A DNA stretch of 64,000 bases. Origin: a virus. The translations under genes were made by a program, and so were the position numbers. The notes under the pieces are model-generated. The model was not told where the DNA came from. It saw only the letters and a list, made by a program, of their open reading frames with translations, and ran no database searches. The DNA lies in the IMG/VR virus record IMGVR_UViG_3300010391_000120, positions 1 through 64,000 of that record; one strand, given 5' to 3'. Each line of letters starts with the position of its first letter. Position 1 is the first letter of the stretch. This document shows, one piece after another, positions 54,172-62,953 of the stretch.

Positions 54172-55704
54172 ATGAAAAACGCAACAAAACGAAAAAAGGC
54201 GACACGCAATATTGTAGTGCCGGATGAAGTAATAAACTTAAGCAATCGGCTATTAGCTGATGCTGCACCAGTTCTAATCAAAACTGGCTGTCTTAGTGAA
54301 AACATTTGTTTAATGACGGATTCATATAAAGAAAGTCATTGGCTTATGTTACCTGATAATACTCAATCTGTTTATTCTTATTTTGAAAGCAGAGTGGGTG
54401 CTAAATATCCATATACGGTATTCTTTGGATTGCAAATGCTTTTGAAACGATATTTTTCAGGGATTGTAGTAACCCAAAATGATATTGAAGAAGCTGATGC
54501 TTTCTGTAAGGCTCATTTCGGTATGGACATCTTTAATAGAAAGATGTGGGAAAAAATCGTAAATGTTTATGGTGGTAGATTGCCTTTGATAATTAAAGCT
54601 GCTCCGGAGGGATTATCAATACCAATAGGCAATGTAATGATGACTATTGAGAATAAAGATCCGGATTGTGCTCCTCTTACAAATTTTGTAGAAAGCGTAA
54701 TTTCTCAAATTTGGCATGCATCTAATGTGGCAACCATAAGTAGAGATTTAAGAGTATATATGGAAAGATCTTTTGAAGTAAGTGCCGATACAAAAGATTT
54801 ATTGCCATTTCTATTACACGATTTTGGACTAAGAGGAATTTCAGGAATTGAACCTGCTGGGATGGGTGGAGCAGGACATTTGGTAAATTTTATGGGAACT
54901 GATACTATACCTGCTATTATTTATGCTCAAAGATATTATAGCGCTAAAATGGTAGGATTTAGTGTTCCTGCCAGCGAACATAGTATTATGACGGCTCTTG
55001 GAGAAGAAGGAGAATTTGAAACTTTCAAGAGATTGATCAAAAAATTCAATAAAGGTATTCTTTCTCTTGTTTCTGATAGTTACAAAATTACCCGAGTATT
55101 GATTGAATATTTACCATTATTGAAAAAAGAAATTCTTGACCGTGATGGCAAATTGATTATTAGACCAGATTCGCCAAGAGAAAAAGGTGATACAGCAGCA
55201 GCTCAAATTTTATGGATTGCCAATGAATTGGAAAAAATATTTGGTTCCACAATAAATAATAAAGGATACAAAGTCCTTAATCCAAAAATTGGAATAATTT
55301 ATGGTGATGGAATAAAGCCTGATGAAATTAAAGAATGTATTAAGACTCTTGTTCTCGCTGGATGGTCTGCTGAAACCTGTGTTTATGGAATGGGCGGCGG
55401 ATTATTGCAATCGCATACGAGAGACTTGCAGCGCAATGCATTCAAATGCAGCGCACAAAAAAGAAATGACCAATGGTATGATGTATTTAAGAAACCTTTA
55501 GATTTAACAAAAGTATCTAAAGCCGGAAAACTAAAGTTAATATGGAATGAAGGCGTTCATGGAAAAGTATTAATTACTGTTCCTGAAAATGACCCGAGAG
55601 AAGATGTGCTTCAAGTTGTTTTTGAGAATGGCAAATTAACTAAAGAATACACATTTGATCAAGTTAGAGAAAATGCCAAAAAGAAATTGCTTAATGAAGT
55701 ATGA
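54172..55704 (+). CDS. nadV: Nicotinamide phosphoribosyltransferase (NadV/NAMPT)
   Basis: 510 residues, typical length. LMTDSYKESHWLMLPDNTQS near residue 43, YSYFESRVGAKYPYTVFFGL near 62, LLHDFGLRGISGIEPAGMGG near 208, VPASEHSIMTALGEEGEFE near 264, RPDSPREKGD near 329, and FGMGGGLLQ-like YGMGGGLLQSHTRD near 408 are the NAMPT active-site blocks. It makes NMN from nicotinamide and PRPP, which NadM then turns into NAD+. Confidence 0.95.
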   Translation: MKNATKRKKATRNIVVPDEVINLSNRLLADAAPVLIKTGCLSENICLMTDSYKESHWLMLPDNTQSVYSYFESRVGAKYPYTVFFGLQMLLKRYFSGIVVTQNDIEEADAFCKAHFGMDIFNRKMWEKIVNVYGGRLPLIIKAAPEGLSIPIGNVMMTIENKDPDCAPLTNFVESVISQIWHASNVATISRDLRVYMERSFEVSADTKDLLPFLLHDFGLRGISGIEPAGMGGAGHLVNFMGTDTIPAIIYAQRYYSAKMVGFSVPASEHSIMTALGEEGEFETFKRLIKKFNKGILSLVSDSYKITRVLIEYLPLLKKEILDRDGKLIIRPDSPREKGDTAAAQILWIANELEKIFGSTINNKGYKVLNPKIGIIYGDGIKPDEIKECIKTLVLAGWSAETCVYGMGGGLLQSHTRDLQRNAFKCSAQKRNDQWYDVFKKPLDLTKVSKAGKLKLIWNEGVHGKVLITVPENDPREDVLQVVFENGKLTKEYTFDQVRENAKKKLLNEV

Positions 55705-56623
55705 ATTTATCTTCATTAGATAATTTATTATGAATTTCTATTAACTTATCAAAGTCAATCCAACATTCTCCTCGTTTTTTCAAGTTGACAAAAGCAGGCA
55801 ATATTTGAAGGTTGCAAATAGATCCTATAATTCTGGGGTCAATTTTTTTCTTGAATCCCTCGCTTATAGAATATACATGATCTAAATGATAATTTTTTGA
55901 TCTTGAATATAATTTACACAAATCTTTCTTATATTTGGTAAATGACCTACTGGTATAATTTACCACTTTGCGATAATAATTTTCATATTCATTTAATAAT
56001 TCATTAGTCATTTTTCTACCTGTAGAAATAAGAAATTGCTCAAATTCCTGTGTCTTGCTATAGTTATCTACTCCATGTTCTTCTATCATTTTTTTCTTAT
56101 ATTTTTTCTTAAATTCGTCAGTTTGATAATAATAAGGCACACCATATTTTTCTAAATAATATTCTTTTCTTTTGAAGTCTGCTAACTGATACTTGCTAAT
56201 TCCTAAGAGTGGATCTATATTAAACCAATGATTTCTTAATTTCTCAATGACAGATGGCACTTTAGAAATATTATTTACCCCATACATTTTCATTAAAGTA
56301 TTTTTGCTTTTCAATAATATTTCTTGAGATTGCATTGGCCAATCTACCCCAAAGTGTTTCTTACAGGTCATTCTTTTTTTCTCTTTAATTTCCGGAATTT
56401 GAGAAACATTTTCTACACCATATTTTTTCTTTAATGTAGAAATGATTTTTGATTTTTCTAATTCTCCATGCAAATTGGATATATGACCATATTTTTTGAG
56501 ATTGGTTTGTTGTTTAGACTTTAATAAACAATTTTTAGCACCACAAGTTTTTAAGTAAATATTTTTGCAATTTTTTACCAATTTTTTCTCTCTTATATTA
56601 CATATTGGACAAATGTTATTCAT
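55691..56623 (-). CDS. HNH homing endonuclease with KYGV repeats
   Basis: 310 residues. An N-terminal Cys cluster (CPICNIREKKL) and five repeats of the type [KM]YGV-[ED]N-[VI]SQ/SK (LKKKYGVENVSQIPEIKEKK) form the DNA-binding part. The C-terminus NYHLDHVYSISEGFKKKIDP, then CNLQILPAFVNLKKR is the HNH nuclease. It lies convergent to nadV and overlaps its last 14 nt. Confidence 0.85.
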   Translation of the reverse strand: MNNICPICNIREKKLVKNCKNIYLKTCGAKNCLLKSKQQTNLKKYGHISNLHGELEKSKIISTLKKKYGVENVSQIPEIKEKKRMTCKKHFGVDWPMQSQEILLKSKNTLMKMYGVNNISKVPSVIEKLRNHWFNIDPLLGISKYQLADFKRKEYYLEKYGVPYYYQTDEFKKKYKKKMIEEHGVDNYSKTQEFEQFLISTGRKMTNELLNEYENYYRKVVNYTSRSFTKYKKDLCKLYSRSKNYHLDHVYSISEGFKKKIDPRIIGSICNLQILPAFVNLKKRGECWIDFDKLIEIHNKLSNEDKFILH

Positions 56624-56685
56624 ACTTCATTCTATATGACTATAAATATAGTTCAATTTCTCAAAATCGTGAAAAATATAGGGAC

Positions 56686-56713
56686 TTGACATATAGAAAA
56701 ACTCTGATATACT
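56686..56713 (+). promoter_or_regulatory. Sigma70-like promoter
   Basis: TTGACA (56686-56691), a 16-bp spacer and TG-extended TATACT (56708-56713), 10 nt before ATG 56724. GGAG directly follows the -10. Confidence 0.88.
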
Positions 56714-56723
56714 GGAGATATAA

Positions 56724-56978
56724 ATGGCAGTCAAACTGGCAAAACGAAAACCGAAGTGGCTACAGAAAATCTCTGCGGATAATGTTGCTTCTGCTAATCG
56801 CTCCAGACAAGCCAGATTTGAGCTTGTTTTAGCTAAATTGGAGCTTGAACAACTCATTGAAGGGCTTAATGACAAATATAACACTAATTTTGATATGAGT
56901 GATATATTTTTAATAACTCAAGAAGAAGAGCAACAAGCCATTGATACGGTAGAGGGCGACGAAGATGATGATGAATAA
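56724..56978 (+). CDS. Small protein, basic start and acidic end, 84 aa
   Basis: MAVKLAKRKPKWLQKISADN, then a helix (RFELVLAKLELEQLIEGLND) and a very acidic end (EGDEDDDE). Overlaps the next gene by 14 nt. Confidence 0.6.
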   Translation: MAVKLAKRKPKWLQKISADNVASANRSRQARFELVLAKLELEQLIEGLNDKYNTNFDMSDIFLITQEEEQQAIDTVEGDEDDDE

Positions 56979-57183
56979 GATAAATCCGGCCGCAGTTCAT
57001 ACGCCCAAAGGTTATCGGCGTTTGAAAAGGGGGGAACTTTTGCGTGAAGGAGATTTATTCTTACATTGTATTGATTTGACATGGCAGCCTGTTTGGTCCG
57101 TATTCACAATAAACAATTTTTCAAATTGTATTCGCCCAATTAGGCTCTTGGCCGAGCATATTTCTTATAATGATTTTTTATGA
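56965..57183 (+). CDS. Small protein, 72 aa
   Basis: HTPKGYRRLKRGELLREGDL, then FLHCIDLTWQPVWSVFTINN. The K-G-Y-R-x-L...G-E-x-L...G-D pattern is common in small phage proteins of unknown role. ATGA overlap with the next gene. Confidence 0.55.
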   Translation: MMMNKINPAAVHTPKGYRRLKRGELLREGDLFLHCIDLTWQPVWSVFTINNFSNCIRPIRLLAEHISYNDFL

Positions 57184-57977
57184 AAATTGGATTGGAATTT
57201 GAAGGCGTTATTAGAAGTTATACCACTGGCGAAATTACCCGCTGGTCAAAGATTCCTGATGAGGCAAGAATGGCTATCAAAAAGGCAATGTTTATTCGCA
57301 GGAAAAAAATTGAACCTTGCGATAGATATGACGCTCTTGCTGAAGTTAGAACGCCTCCCATTGAAAATCCGACAGCAGAGAAGTTGATAACTGCTTTATT
57401 TACGGAAATGGAATCCGCCACCAATGCTTTTGTATCCAATGGTTATTTCATTCAGTGGTTTGAGCAGCCTATTCCTAAAGAGCTTCACGATGAAATACGG
57501 CATGACAAAGTTTTGGCAGACCCAGATGGCAAGAAAGATAAGATAACTTATACCATTAAAGATGGTATAATGACTGAATATAGGAGCGAAGGTAATTTGT
57601 TTAGAGGCGGCGGACTTCATATAAATGTTAGTTCAATACCTCAAGTGTTTGCTGCTAGTGTAGCAGTCGGCTTACATGGTGGCTTACGGCATCTTCGTGA
57701 AAAAGGAAAGTTTCAATCTCATTATAGAAACAATCTGCTTTTCAGAATTAAACAGGGGGATGAATGTAGTTATTATGGAAAGTTCTTAGAACGCAGCGGC
57801 GAGCATGTTGTAGAATATATGTCGCATGGCTTTAATGTTCCAAGTTTGAAAGGTTGGCAGAAAGAATTGGATCATAGTGTAAATAAAGGAAATGATTTTC
57901 CGCCTAAGTTTGAATGGGCTTGGTTTATTGCTAGACATTTACAAAGATATTTTGAATCGGTGAAGAACTTCAAATAA
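57180..57977 (+). CDS. Amidoligase-like protein (glutamine-synthetase-like fold)
   Basis: 265 residues. MKIGLEFEGVIRS at the N-terminus, ALAEVRTPPIENP near residue 52 and NLFRGGGLHINVSS near 138 follow the E-x-E / E-[VI]-R / HIN motif order of GS-like COOH-NH2 ligases (amidoligases). These join an amine to a carboxyl group of a peptide or protein using ATP. It is the first gene of the amidoligase cassette. Confidence 0.72.
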   Translation: MKIGLEFEGVIRSYTTGEITRWSKIPDEARMAIKKAMFIRRKKIEPCDRYDALAEVRTPPIENPTAEKLITALFTEMESATNAFVSNGYFIQWFEQPIPKELHDEIRHDKVLADPDGKKDKITYTIKDGIMTEYRSEGNLFRGGGLHINVSSIPQVFAASVAVGLHGGLRHLREKGKFQSHYRNNLLFRIKQGDECSYYGKFLERSGEHVVEYMSHGFNVPSLKGWQKELDHSVNKGNDFPPKFEWAWFIARHLQRYFESVKNFK

Positions 57978-57978
57978 T

Positions 57979-58194
57979 ATGATAAACAGACCAACATTAT
58001 CCTTTTACATAGAATACAAATTAGTAATTAAATCTACAGGGGAAGTTTTGTCGAATCATCAAGTGCGTGCGAACGGTATAAAAGAATTGAAAAAAGCAAT
58101 GCGGTATTGGGAAGGAGTAGTCAAAAAGTTTCATGGTAATAAAACCAAAGTTGTTTGGGGCGATACATTTCAAGTATCTAAAATCAAATTATGA
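57979..58194 (+). CDS. Small protein, 71 aa
   Basis: LSFYIEYKLVIKSTGEVLSN, then KELKKAMRYWEGVVKKFHGN; one beta-rich half and one helix. ATGA overlap with the next gene. No family recognised. Confidence 0.55.
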   Translation: MINRPTLSFYIEYKLVIKSTGEVLSNHQVRANGIKELKKAMRYWEGVVKKFHGNKTKVVWGDTFQVSKIKL

Positions 58195-58415
58195 AAAATT
58201 ACCGAATAGGTTTAGATGTAGCTGGTAATATTCAGTTTGTATTAGATATACTAGCTAAAGACTTCTTTGAAGCAGCAGACGAATGGGCAAGAATTACAGG
58301 TCACGAAGGCGAATTATTTGATAGGAAAAAATATACATATTTTGGATGGCATATATTGGTAGTGAAAGAGCCATCTTTGGAAAGAAAGGATAAATCTAAT
58401 CCATTTCAATATTGA
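58191..58415 (+). CDS. Small protein, 74 aa
   Basis: RIGLDVAGNIQFVLDILAKD, then FFEAADEWARITGHEG, an alpha/beta domain with a basic end. No family recognised. Confidence 0.55.
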   Translation: MKNYRIGLDVAGNIQFVLDILAKDFFEAADEWARITGHEGELFDRKKYTYFGWHILVVKEPSLERKDKSNPFQY

Positions 58416-58416
58416 T

Positions 58417-58680
58417 ATGATTACAAGACCACGGTAAAAAATAAATGGTTGTTTGGAACCTGACTGGCAAGCGGAAGAAAATCGTTATCCTATTAGATGT
58501 ATCATTACTAATTTGTTTGCCACTTCGTTAAATGGAATAAACTCTTGTCCATTCTGCGGTAGTGAGTTTTCTACTCCGCCTCTAAGTAGAGAAGAAGCCG
58601 CAATGTCTACCAGACATGGAAGGGGATGCGTTTGGGTAGAAGCATTAAGGCTTTTTGGCGTAGAAGTTAATCAAAAATAA
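58417..58680 (+). pseudogene. Zinc protein with an in-frame TAA near its start
   Basis: ATG 58417 reads MITRPR, stops at TAA 58435-58437, and the same frame continues KINGCLEPDWQAEENRYPIR, then NSCPFCGSEFSTPPLSREEA and RHGRGCVWVEALRLFG. If translated from TTG 58453 it makes a 75-residue Cys/His protein. The ATG sits right after the upstream stop, as for an intact gene. Confidence 0.55.
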
Positions 58681-58682
58681 GA

Positions 58683-59363
58683 GTGAATACTTTTTTGCCA
58701 TATCCTCCAGACCAAGACGGCTCCAGTGGTTTCTGGTCTTTTCGTAATTCTGCCCATGTATTAGATAATAAACGGCTTAACAAGCAGACGGTAGAGGCTT
58801 TACAGATTTTGGACGTTCTATGTGGTAGGGTAGCCGCTTGGCACCATCATCCCGCAGTGTTACAATGGAAAGGCCATGAATGGGCACTTTTGGATTATCT
58901 TACTGATATGTGCCTTGAGTGCATAGATGATAGGCATTTCCAAAACTCAATTTATCGTAAAACAAATGCACTTCGTGAAGAAATCCCGGTGGAATCTTCT
59001 ATTGATATGCCTCCTTGGATGGGAGATAAGGATTTTCATGCGAGTCACCGATCTCGCTTATTATTCAAAGGCCGTCAGGATGTTGCTTTAGCAGCCCTCA
59101 AAGAGTATCATCAATTCAAAAGTTTTGCTGATGTTAAGTTTTGGCTCGTATCTGATTTTTGTTCACTGGTTATTAGTGATTCATTTGTCAAAACTAACGT
59201 ATTTACTAACAAAGATTTAGAAAAGATTGAAATGTGGCTTGGGTTAAAGGACGTGAACATCGCTCCTAACTACTATGCCCAATTCAAATGGGCAGAAAAG
59301 GATAATATTCCTTATGTTTGGCCTGTAACCATAGCGAAACTACGAGAAAAAATTGAAGTATGA
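58683..59363 (+). CDS. Pyrimidine-dimer glycosylase-like phage protein, 226 aa
   Basis: GTG start at 58683. MNTFLPYPPDQDGSSGFWSF, then LDNKRLNKQTVEALQILDVL, HHPAVLQWKGHEWALLDYLT and PPWMGDKDFHASHRSRLLFK are the conserved blocks of a phage/bacterial family annotated as pyrimidine dimer DNA glycosylase-like. A DNA repair role is likely but unproven for the family. A short DQDGSSG insertion is unusual. Confidence 0.78.
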   Translation: MNTFLPYPPDQDGSSGFWSFRNSAHVLDNKRLNKQTVEALQILDVLCGRVAAWHHHPAVLQWKGHEWALLDYLTDMCLECIDDRHFQNSIYRKTNALREEIPVESSIDMPPWMGDKDFHASHRSRLLFKGRQDVALAALKEYHQFKSFADVKFWLVSDFCSLVISDSFVKTNVFTNKDLEKIEMWLGLKDVNIAPNYYAQFKWAEKDNIPYVWPVTIAKLREKIEV

Positions 59364-59617
59364 GATATAAATGTTATTGGGAAAAATGGCACGAAGGAAA
59401 ATATAATAGGACCCGGAAAATGGTTACATCTGCTCTCACAGCGTGCGGATATAAAGAAATTCCTACTTGTAATGGCGGTGACGATGATAGAATTATTATG
59501 GATACAAAAAGAAAAGAGTGGGCGTATTTTGAATATGGATTTACGCCATTTGCTTGTGATGAGGAAAACTATCCTACTGATAGAAACTTAACATACTGGT
59601 ATAGGCATTCACGGTAA
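59360..59617 (+). CDS. Small protein, 85 aa
   Basis: YKCYWEKWHEGKYNRTRKMV, then DDDRIIMDTKRKEWAYFEYG and a Tyr/Asp-rich end. ATGA overlap with the upstream gene. No family recognised. Confidence 0.55.
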   Translation: MRYKCYWEKWHEGKYNRTRKMVTSALTACGYKEIPTCNGGDDDRIIMDTKRKEWAYFEYGFTPFACDEENYPTDRNLTYWYRHSR

Positions 59618-59624
59618 AAGGGAC

Positions 59625-59652
59625 TTGACAGAAAAAAAATCTCTGATAGACT
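59625..59652 (+). promoter_or_regulatory. Sigma70-like promoter
   Basis: TTGACA (59625-59630), a 16-bp spacer and TG-extended TAGACT (59647-59652), 8 nt before ATG 59661. Confidence 0.82.
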
Positions 59653-59660
59653 TGAGATAT

Positions 59661-59930
59661 ATGGGTAAACAAAAGAAACAGATTGGTGTCTTTGGAAAAG
59701 CGACTGTATTCAAAGCACCTGTGAAAGTAGGGCAAGAAAATGTTACCATAACATTTCCGAAAACTATTATGGATTACATTCATGCTGAAGATGTTATTTT
59801 CTGGTCTCCTATAAACGGCGTAATCCAAATCTGTGGCGAGCAGCCACATATGGTAATACCGATGCTTTCAGTAAATGAAGATGCTTTTGTGCCACAAGAT
59901 GATGCTCTTCCTGTGGTTGAAAGAGAATAA
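59661..59930 (+). CDS. Small protein with LPVVERE C-terminus, 89 aa
   Basis: Start at ATG 59661, set by the promoter. A compact beta-rich domain (VGQENVTITFPKTIMDYIHA) ends in ALPVVERE, the same heptapeptide as in the gene at 61058. It lies within the amidoligase cassette. Confidence 0.62.
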   Translation: MGKQKKQIGVFGKATVFKAPVKVGQENVTITFPKTIMDYIHAEDVIFWSPINGVIQICGEQPHMVIPMLSVNEDAFVPQDDALPVVERE

Positions 59931-59961
59931 CTAATAACAATAAACCAAATATAGTCTCCCT

Positions 59962-60855
59962 ATGGCTGGCGAATTAGATTTTACGATGGGTGCTGACCCT
60001 GAGTTTTTATGTGTGGATCGTCGCACAATAATTGACAGTGGCGCTTACACAAACACCAACAACGAATTAGGCAGCGATAATAATGGTGTGTTGTTTGAAG
60101 TGAGGCCCAGCCCTTCTACTGACCCAGTAGATATAGTCAATAACATGCACGACATTTTCGCTCGTTGGTTGACCGCCAACAAAGATTTTACCAAATTGAA
60201 GTGGTTAGCAGGTTCTCATTATGCTGACCAAAACATAGGCGGACATATTCATTTTGGTATCAAACCAGCAAAAATTCCAACCGCTACAATCGCTAATGTG
60301 CTTGATAACTATATCGGATCTATTACGATGCTGCTTGAGTCCCGTAACCAAGGATTGAGGCGGCGTCAAGGTAACTATGGCCGAATGGGGGATACTCGGC
60401 CGCAGACTTGGGGATTTGAGTATCGCACTTGTGCTAGCTGGATTACTTCTCCATATGTTTCAGCCGGCGTCCTTTGTTTGGCAAAAACGGTGGTTTGGGA
60501 ATTTGCTAACAATACTCGTTTCACTCCACGGCAGTTTATGACCGCTGAGGATTTTTCCACGATGAATACTGATAAGGTTAGAGCGGAGTTTCCGGAATTG
60601 TGGAAAGATATTACTTCAATGAAGTTATATCAGCAATACAAGGTCTATATTGACCTGCTCTATTTCTTAATCAAAAAGAATTACACTTGGTTTCCTAATT
60701 CAAGCATGAAAGAAGCTTGGGGTTTGGTTGACTTAACCAAAGCATATGAAGATAAAATCAAGTTAAATGTAATTTGGGAACGCTTTAAGCAAGAGATTGA
60801 CACTAATGGTTGTGCCATAACCGTTCCTGTGGAACGGCCACATCGTTATCGGTAA
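59962..60855 (+). CDS. COOH-NH2 ligase-type 2 (phage amidoligase)
   Basis: 297 residues. FTMGADPEFLCVDRR near residue 7, GVLFEVRPSPSTDPVDIV near 43, QNIGGHIHFGIKPAKI near 91 and WGFEYRTCASWITSPYVSAG near 148 are the motif blocks of the phage GS-like COOH-NH2 ligase type 2 family. It should form an amide bond between a peptide or protein carboxylate and an amine. It ends VERPHRYR. Confidence 0.85.
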   Translation: MAGELDFTMGADPEFLCVDRRTIIDSGAYTNTNNELGSDNNGVLFEVRPSPSTDPVDIVNNMHDIFARWLTANKDFTKLKWLAGSHYADQNIGGHIHFGIKPAKIPTATIANVLDNYIGSITMLLESRNQGLRRRQGNYGRMGDTRPQTWGFEYRTCASWITSPYVSAGVLCLAKTVVWEFANNTRFTPRQFMTAEDFSTMNTDKVRAEFPELWKDITSMKLYQQYKVYIDLLYFLIKKNYTWFPNSSMKEAWGLVDLTKAYEDKIKLNVIWERFKQEIDTNGCAITVPVERPHRYR

Positions 60856-60860
60856 AATAT

Positions 60861-61061
60861 ATGAAAATGAAAAAATGGAAAGTTTCTTATACATCCTGGC
60901 GAGAAACTTGGTCTGGCCATGATCAAAATGACGGCGACTGCGAAGAAATTGTTAAAGCTAAAACCCGAAAAGGTGCTATTAGTAAAGTAGAGAAAAAAAA
61001 CTTTAGTGGAAATTGGTCCCATAGTATTTGGGGAACTAACTGTAATGCTGAGGAAATATGA
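60861..61061 (+). CDS. Small protein, 66 aa
   Basis: Start at ATG 60861. MKMKKWKVSYTSWRETWSGH, then acidic and basic stretches; Trp-rich. ATGA overlap with the next gene. No family recognised. Confidence 0.55.
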   Translation: MKMKKWKVSYTSWRETWSGHDQNDGDCEEIVKAKTRKGAISKVEKKNFSGNWSHSIWGTNCNAEEI

Positions 61062-61537
61062 TTGAATTTAGCGAAAAAGATTTTCAATTAGCAAAGATTC
61101 GCCGGGAATCTAAGTTATTCAACCTTCAAACCGGCCAGCCATTTCGGGTGTGTGGATTGAGGACGAAGGGTAATTCACTAATTCATATATCATATAACTA
61201 TGATACAGTGGGCGAGAATTTTGATGAACATATGGCCATGCTTGTTGATTTCTGTAAGAATAATAACATTGAACTTAAATGGGAATCCGGTGCCGGCACC
61301 CCGAAAGTCTGTATCGGATTACGCCGTGACTTGAGGGACCATATTCTTCTTTGTTCGGCAATTCTTCAAACTATTGTTTATTGCCTTGAAGGGCAACTGA
61401 ACATAAATGGCAAAGAGAGGATAAATGGTATTCCTGCTTTTCCTAACTCCCGAGGCGTTGTAAAGAAGCAAAGGACTGAGTTGCCTGTGGTTGAGCGTGA
61501 AGATTATGACGATGCTGATGGCGACGACAATCGTTAA
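61058..61537 (+). CDS. Protein with LPVVERE-type acidic tail, 159 aa
   Basis: A globular part (IHISYNYDTVGENFDEHMAM, then SGAGTPKVCIGLRRDLRDHI) is followed by RTELPVVEREDYDDADGDDN. The LPVVERE segment is identical to the end of the 59661 product; here eleven further acidic residues follow. Candidate substrate for the neighbouring ligases (inference). Confidence 0.62.
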   Translation: MIEFSEKDFQLAKIRRESKLFNLQTGQPFRVCGLRTKGNSLIHISYNYDTVGENFDEHMAMLVDFCKNNNIELKWESGAGTPKVCIGLRRDLRDHILLCSAILQTIVYCLEGQLNINGKERINGIPAFPNSRGVVKKQRTELPVVEREDYDDADGDDNR

Positions 61538-61576
61538 TTTAATTATGACTAACAAAAATATGAAAGGAATGCTATA

Positions 61577-62389
61577 ATGTGCCGGATGGCTGCCTTCCCC
61601 CCAAACTTCCCCCGTGCTGAAGCACTCGAAATATTGAAAAATTTCGAGAATAACAACACGGATGGAACTGGAGCTGCTTGGATTGAAGGGAAAAAGTTTG
61701 TGGTTGAAAGATACCCAAAAAGTTTGACCAAAGTGATTCGCAAGCATCGTTTTCTTCACCATATGCCCCATCCGGGTTGGACCATAGCTCACCTAAGAGC
61801 GGCTTCAAAAGGTGATGTTTCTTTGGTAAATACTCACCCGTTTGTAGCTGGAAAGTTTGCAGTTTGCCATAATGGAACTTTTAGCGAATTTAAGATTGTC
61901 AAACTTGCTTTGGGAAATAGGGTTAAGTTTGAGGGAGAAACTGATACCGAAGCGGCTGCCCATCTTATCTCTGTGGCCGGACCTAAACGGTTTTCAGAAA
62001 CAATAGACTTTTCTGGTGTCTTTCTCGCCCTAAATATTCGCGGCGATTTATGGGCCATTAAGACAAGTGGCGACTTGGAAATCCAAGCATTACCAAAGGA
62101 TAAGGTGGTTCTTTGCTCAAAGTTTAATCCCAGTGAATATCCTGGGTCAGACGAAGCACAAGTCGGTTGGTATCATATGGACAATGAAGGAAGATATATC
62201 AAACACAAGAAAGTGCGTGATAACGCTGTCACCTATCATCGTCCTACTTCTGCTTGTGGAACTTTCGGACCTGGAAGTAATCCGCCTTGGGCTCCTTCTA
62301 ATGTTAGTTGTCATACCATTCGCGATCCTGATGGTAGAGCTCTTGCCCATCGTGGTATTTGGCCTTATAACACTTATGAGGGGGACTAA
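61577..62389 (+). CDS. Class II glutamine amidotransferase
   Basis: 270 residues. MCRMAAF gives Cys2 as N-terminal nucleophile after Met removal. WTIAHLRAASKG (near 65), FAVCHNGTFSEF (near 93) and KFEGETDTEAAAHLI (near 115) are the Gat-II active-site blocks. It frees ammonia from glutamine, in this family usually for a partner ligase. ATG 61577 is preceded by an AAAGGAAT ribosome site. Phages with COOH-NH2 ligases and ATP-grasp enzymes often carry this gene. Confidence 0.9.
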   Translation: MCRMAAFPPNFPRAEALEILKNFENNNTDGTGAAWIEGKKFVVERYPKSLTKVIRKHRFLHHMPHPGWTIAHLRAASKGDVSLVNTHPFVAGKFAVCHNGTFSEFKIVKLALGNRVKFEGETDTEAAAHLISVAGPKRFSETIDFSGVFLALNIRGDLWAIKTSGDLEIQALPKDKVVLCSKFNPSEYPGSDEAQVGWYHMDNEGRYIKHKKVRDNAVTYHRPTSACGTFGPGSNPPWAPSNVSCHTIRDPDGRALAHRGIWPYNTYEGD

Positions 62390-62392
62390 GTT

Positions 62393-62596
62393 ATGAATCA
62401 TCCTAAAAAAGTCGTTGTTTATCATAAATTAAGCCGGTGCTTTTGTCGTAATGCTAACACTGGCCCTGAAAATAATAAAGATTTATTTTGTAAATATCCA
62501 GAAGATGCCTATGATTTCGGCTCTCTTAATTCTGCTAGAAATTGGGCAGATGCCTCTGGATTTACCAGTCTGGTAGTTATGATTGTGGCCTCTTGA
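62393..62596 (+). CDS. Small Cys-containing protein, 67 aa
   Basis: VVVYHKLSRCFCRNANTGPE, then CKYPEDAYDFGSLNSARNWA. Its stop lies in the -35 of the next promoter. No family recognised. Confidence 0.55.
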   Translation: MNHPKKVVVYHKLSRCFCRNANTGPENNKDLFCKYPEDAYDFGSLNSARNWADASGFTSLVVMIVAS

Positions 62597-62620
62597 CAAA
62601 TAAAAACTCTCTGATATACT
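62593..62620 (+). promoter_or_regulatory. Sigma70-like promoter
   Basis: TTGACA (62593-62598), a 16-bp spacer and TG-extended TATACT (62615-62620), 6 nt before ATG 62627. Confidence 0.88.
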
Positions 62621-62626
62621 CTCAAT

Positions 62627-62953
62627 ATGAATCAAGATCAACTAATTCGGTTCCTGATGGACAACATTGATGCTGAGGCATTAGCAGAAGCTAATCGTCA
62701 AGGATCAACAATCATGTATTTCGCTGGTGTCGCTCAGCGTTTTCCAAATACAAATCCAGCGGCAAATCCACCCAGGCGAGTTGCTCAAGTTGCTCCTGCG
62801 AATCCTGTGGCTCGCATGAATGTTCGGCAACCTGCTCCTCAAAACGAAGAAATCAATGAAGCCCTTCCTGCTCCGGCACTGGCTCGTGCGCCAGGTCGAC
62901 GCAATCCTCGGCCAGGTAACGAGAACGATACCGTTCGCGTGGGCCGCCTGTAA
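62627..62953 (+). CDS. Ala/Pro/Asn/Arg-rich disordered protein, 108 aa; candidate ligase substrate
   Basis: A short helical head (MNQDQLIRFLMDNIDAEALA) is followed by a low-complexity tail (NPPRRVAQVAPANPVARMNV, then RAPGRRNPRPGNENDTVRVG). It lies between the class II amidotransferase and the ATP-grasp ligase, so it is a candidate peptide for modification. This is inference from position and disorder only. Confidence 0.6.
   Translation: MNQDQLIRFLMDNIDAEALAEANRQGSTIMYFAGVAQRFPNTNPAANPPRRVAQVAPANPVARMNVRQPAPQNEEINEALPAPALARAPGRRNPRPGNENDTVRVGRL

Noticed and set aside
61319-61808. Long minus-strand ORFs (up to 157 codons) opposite 61058-61577
   Set aside because: Antisense to the acidic-tail protein and the amidotransferase, whose motifs are unmistakable.
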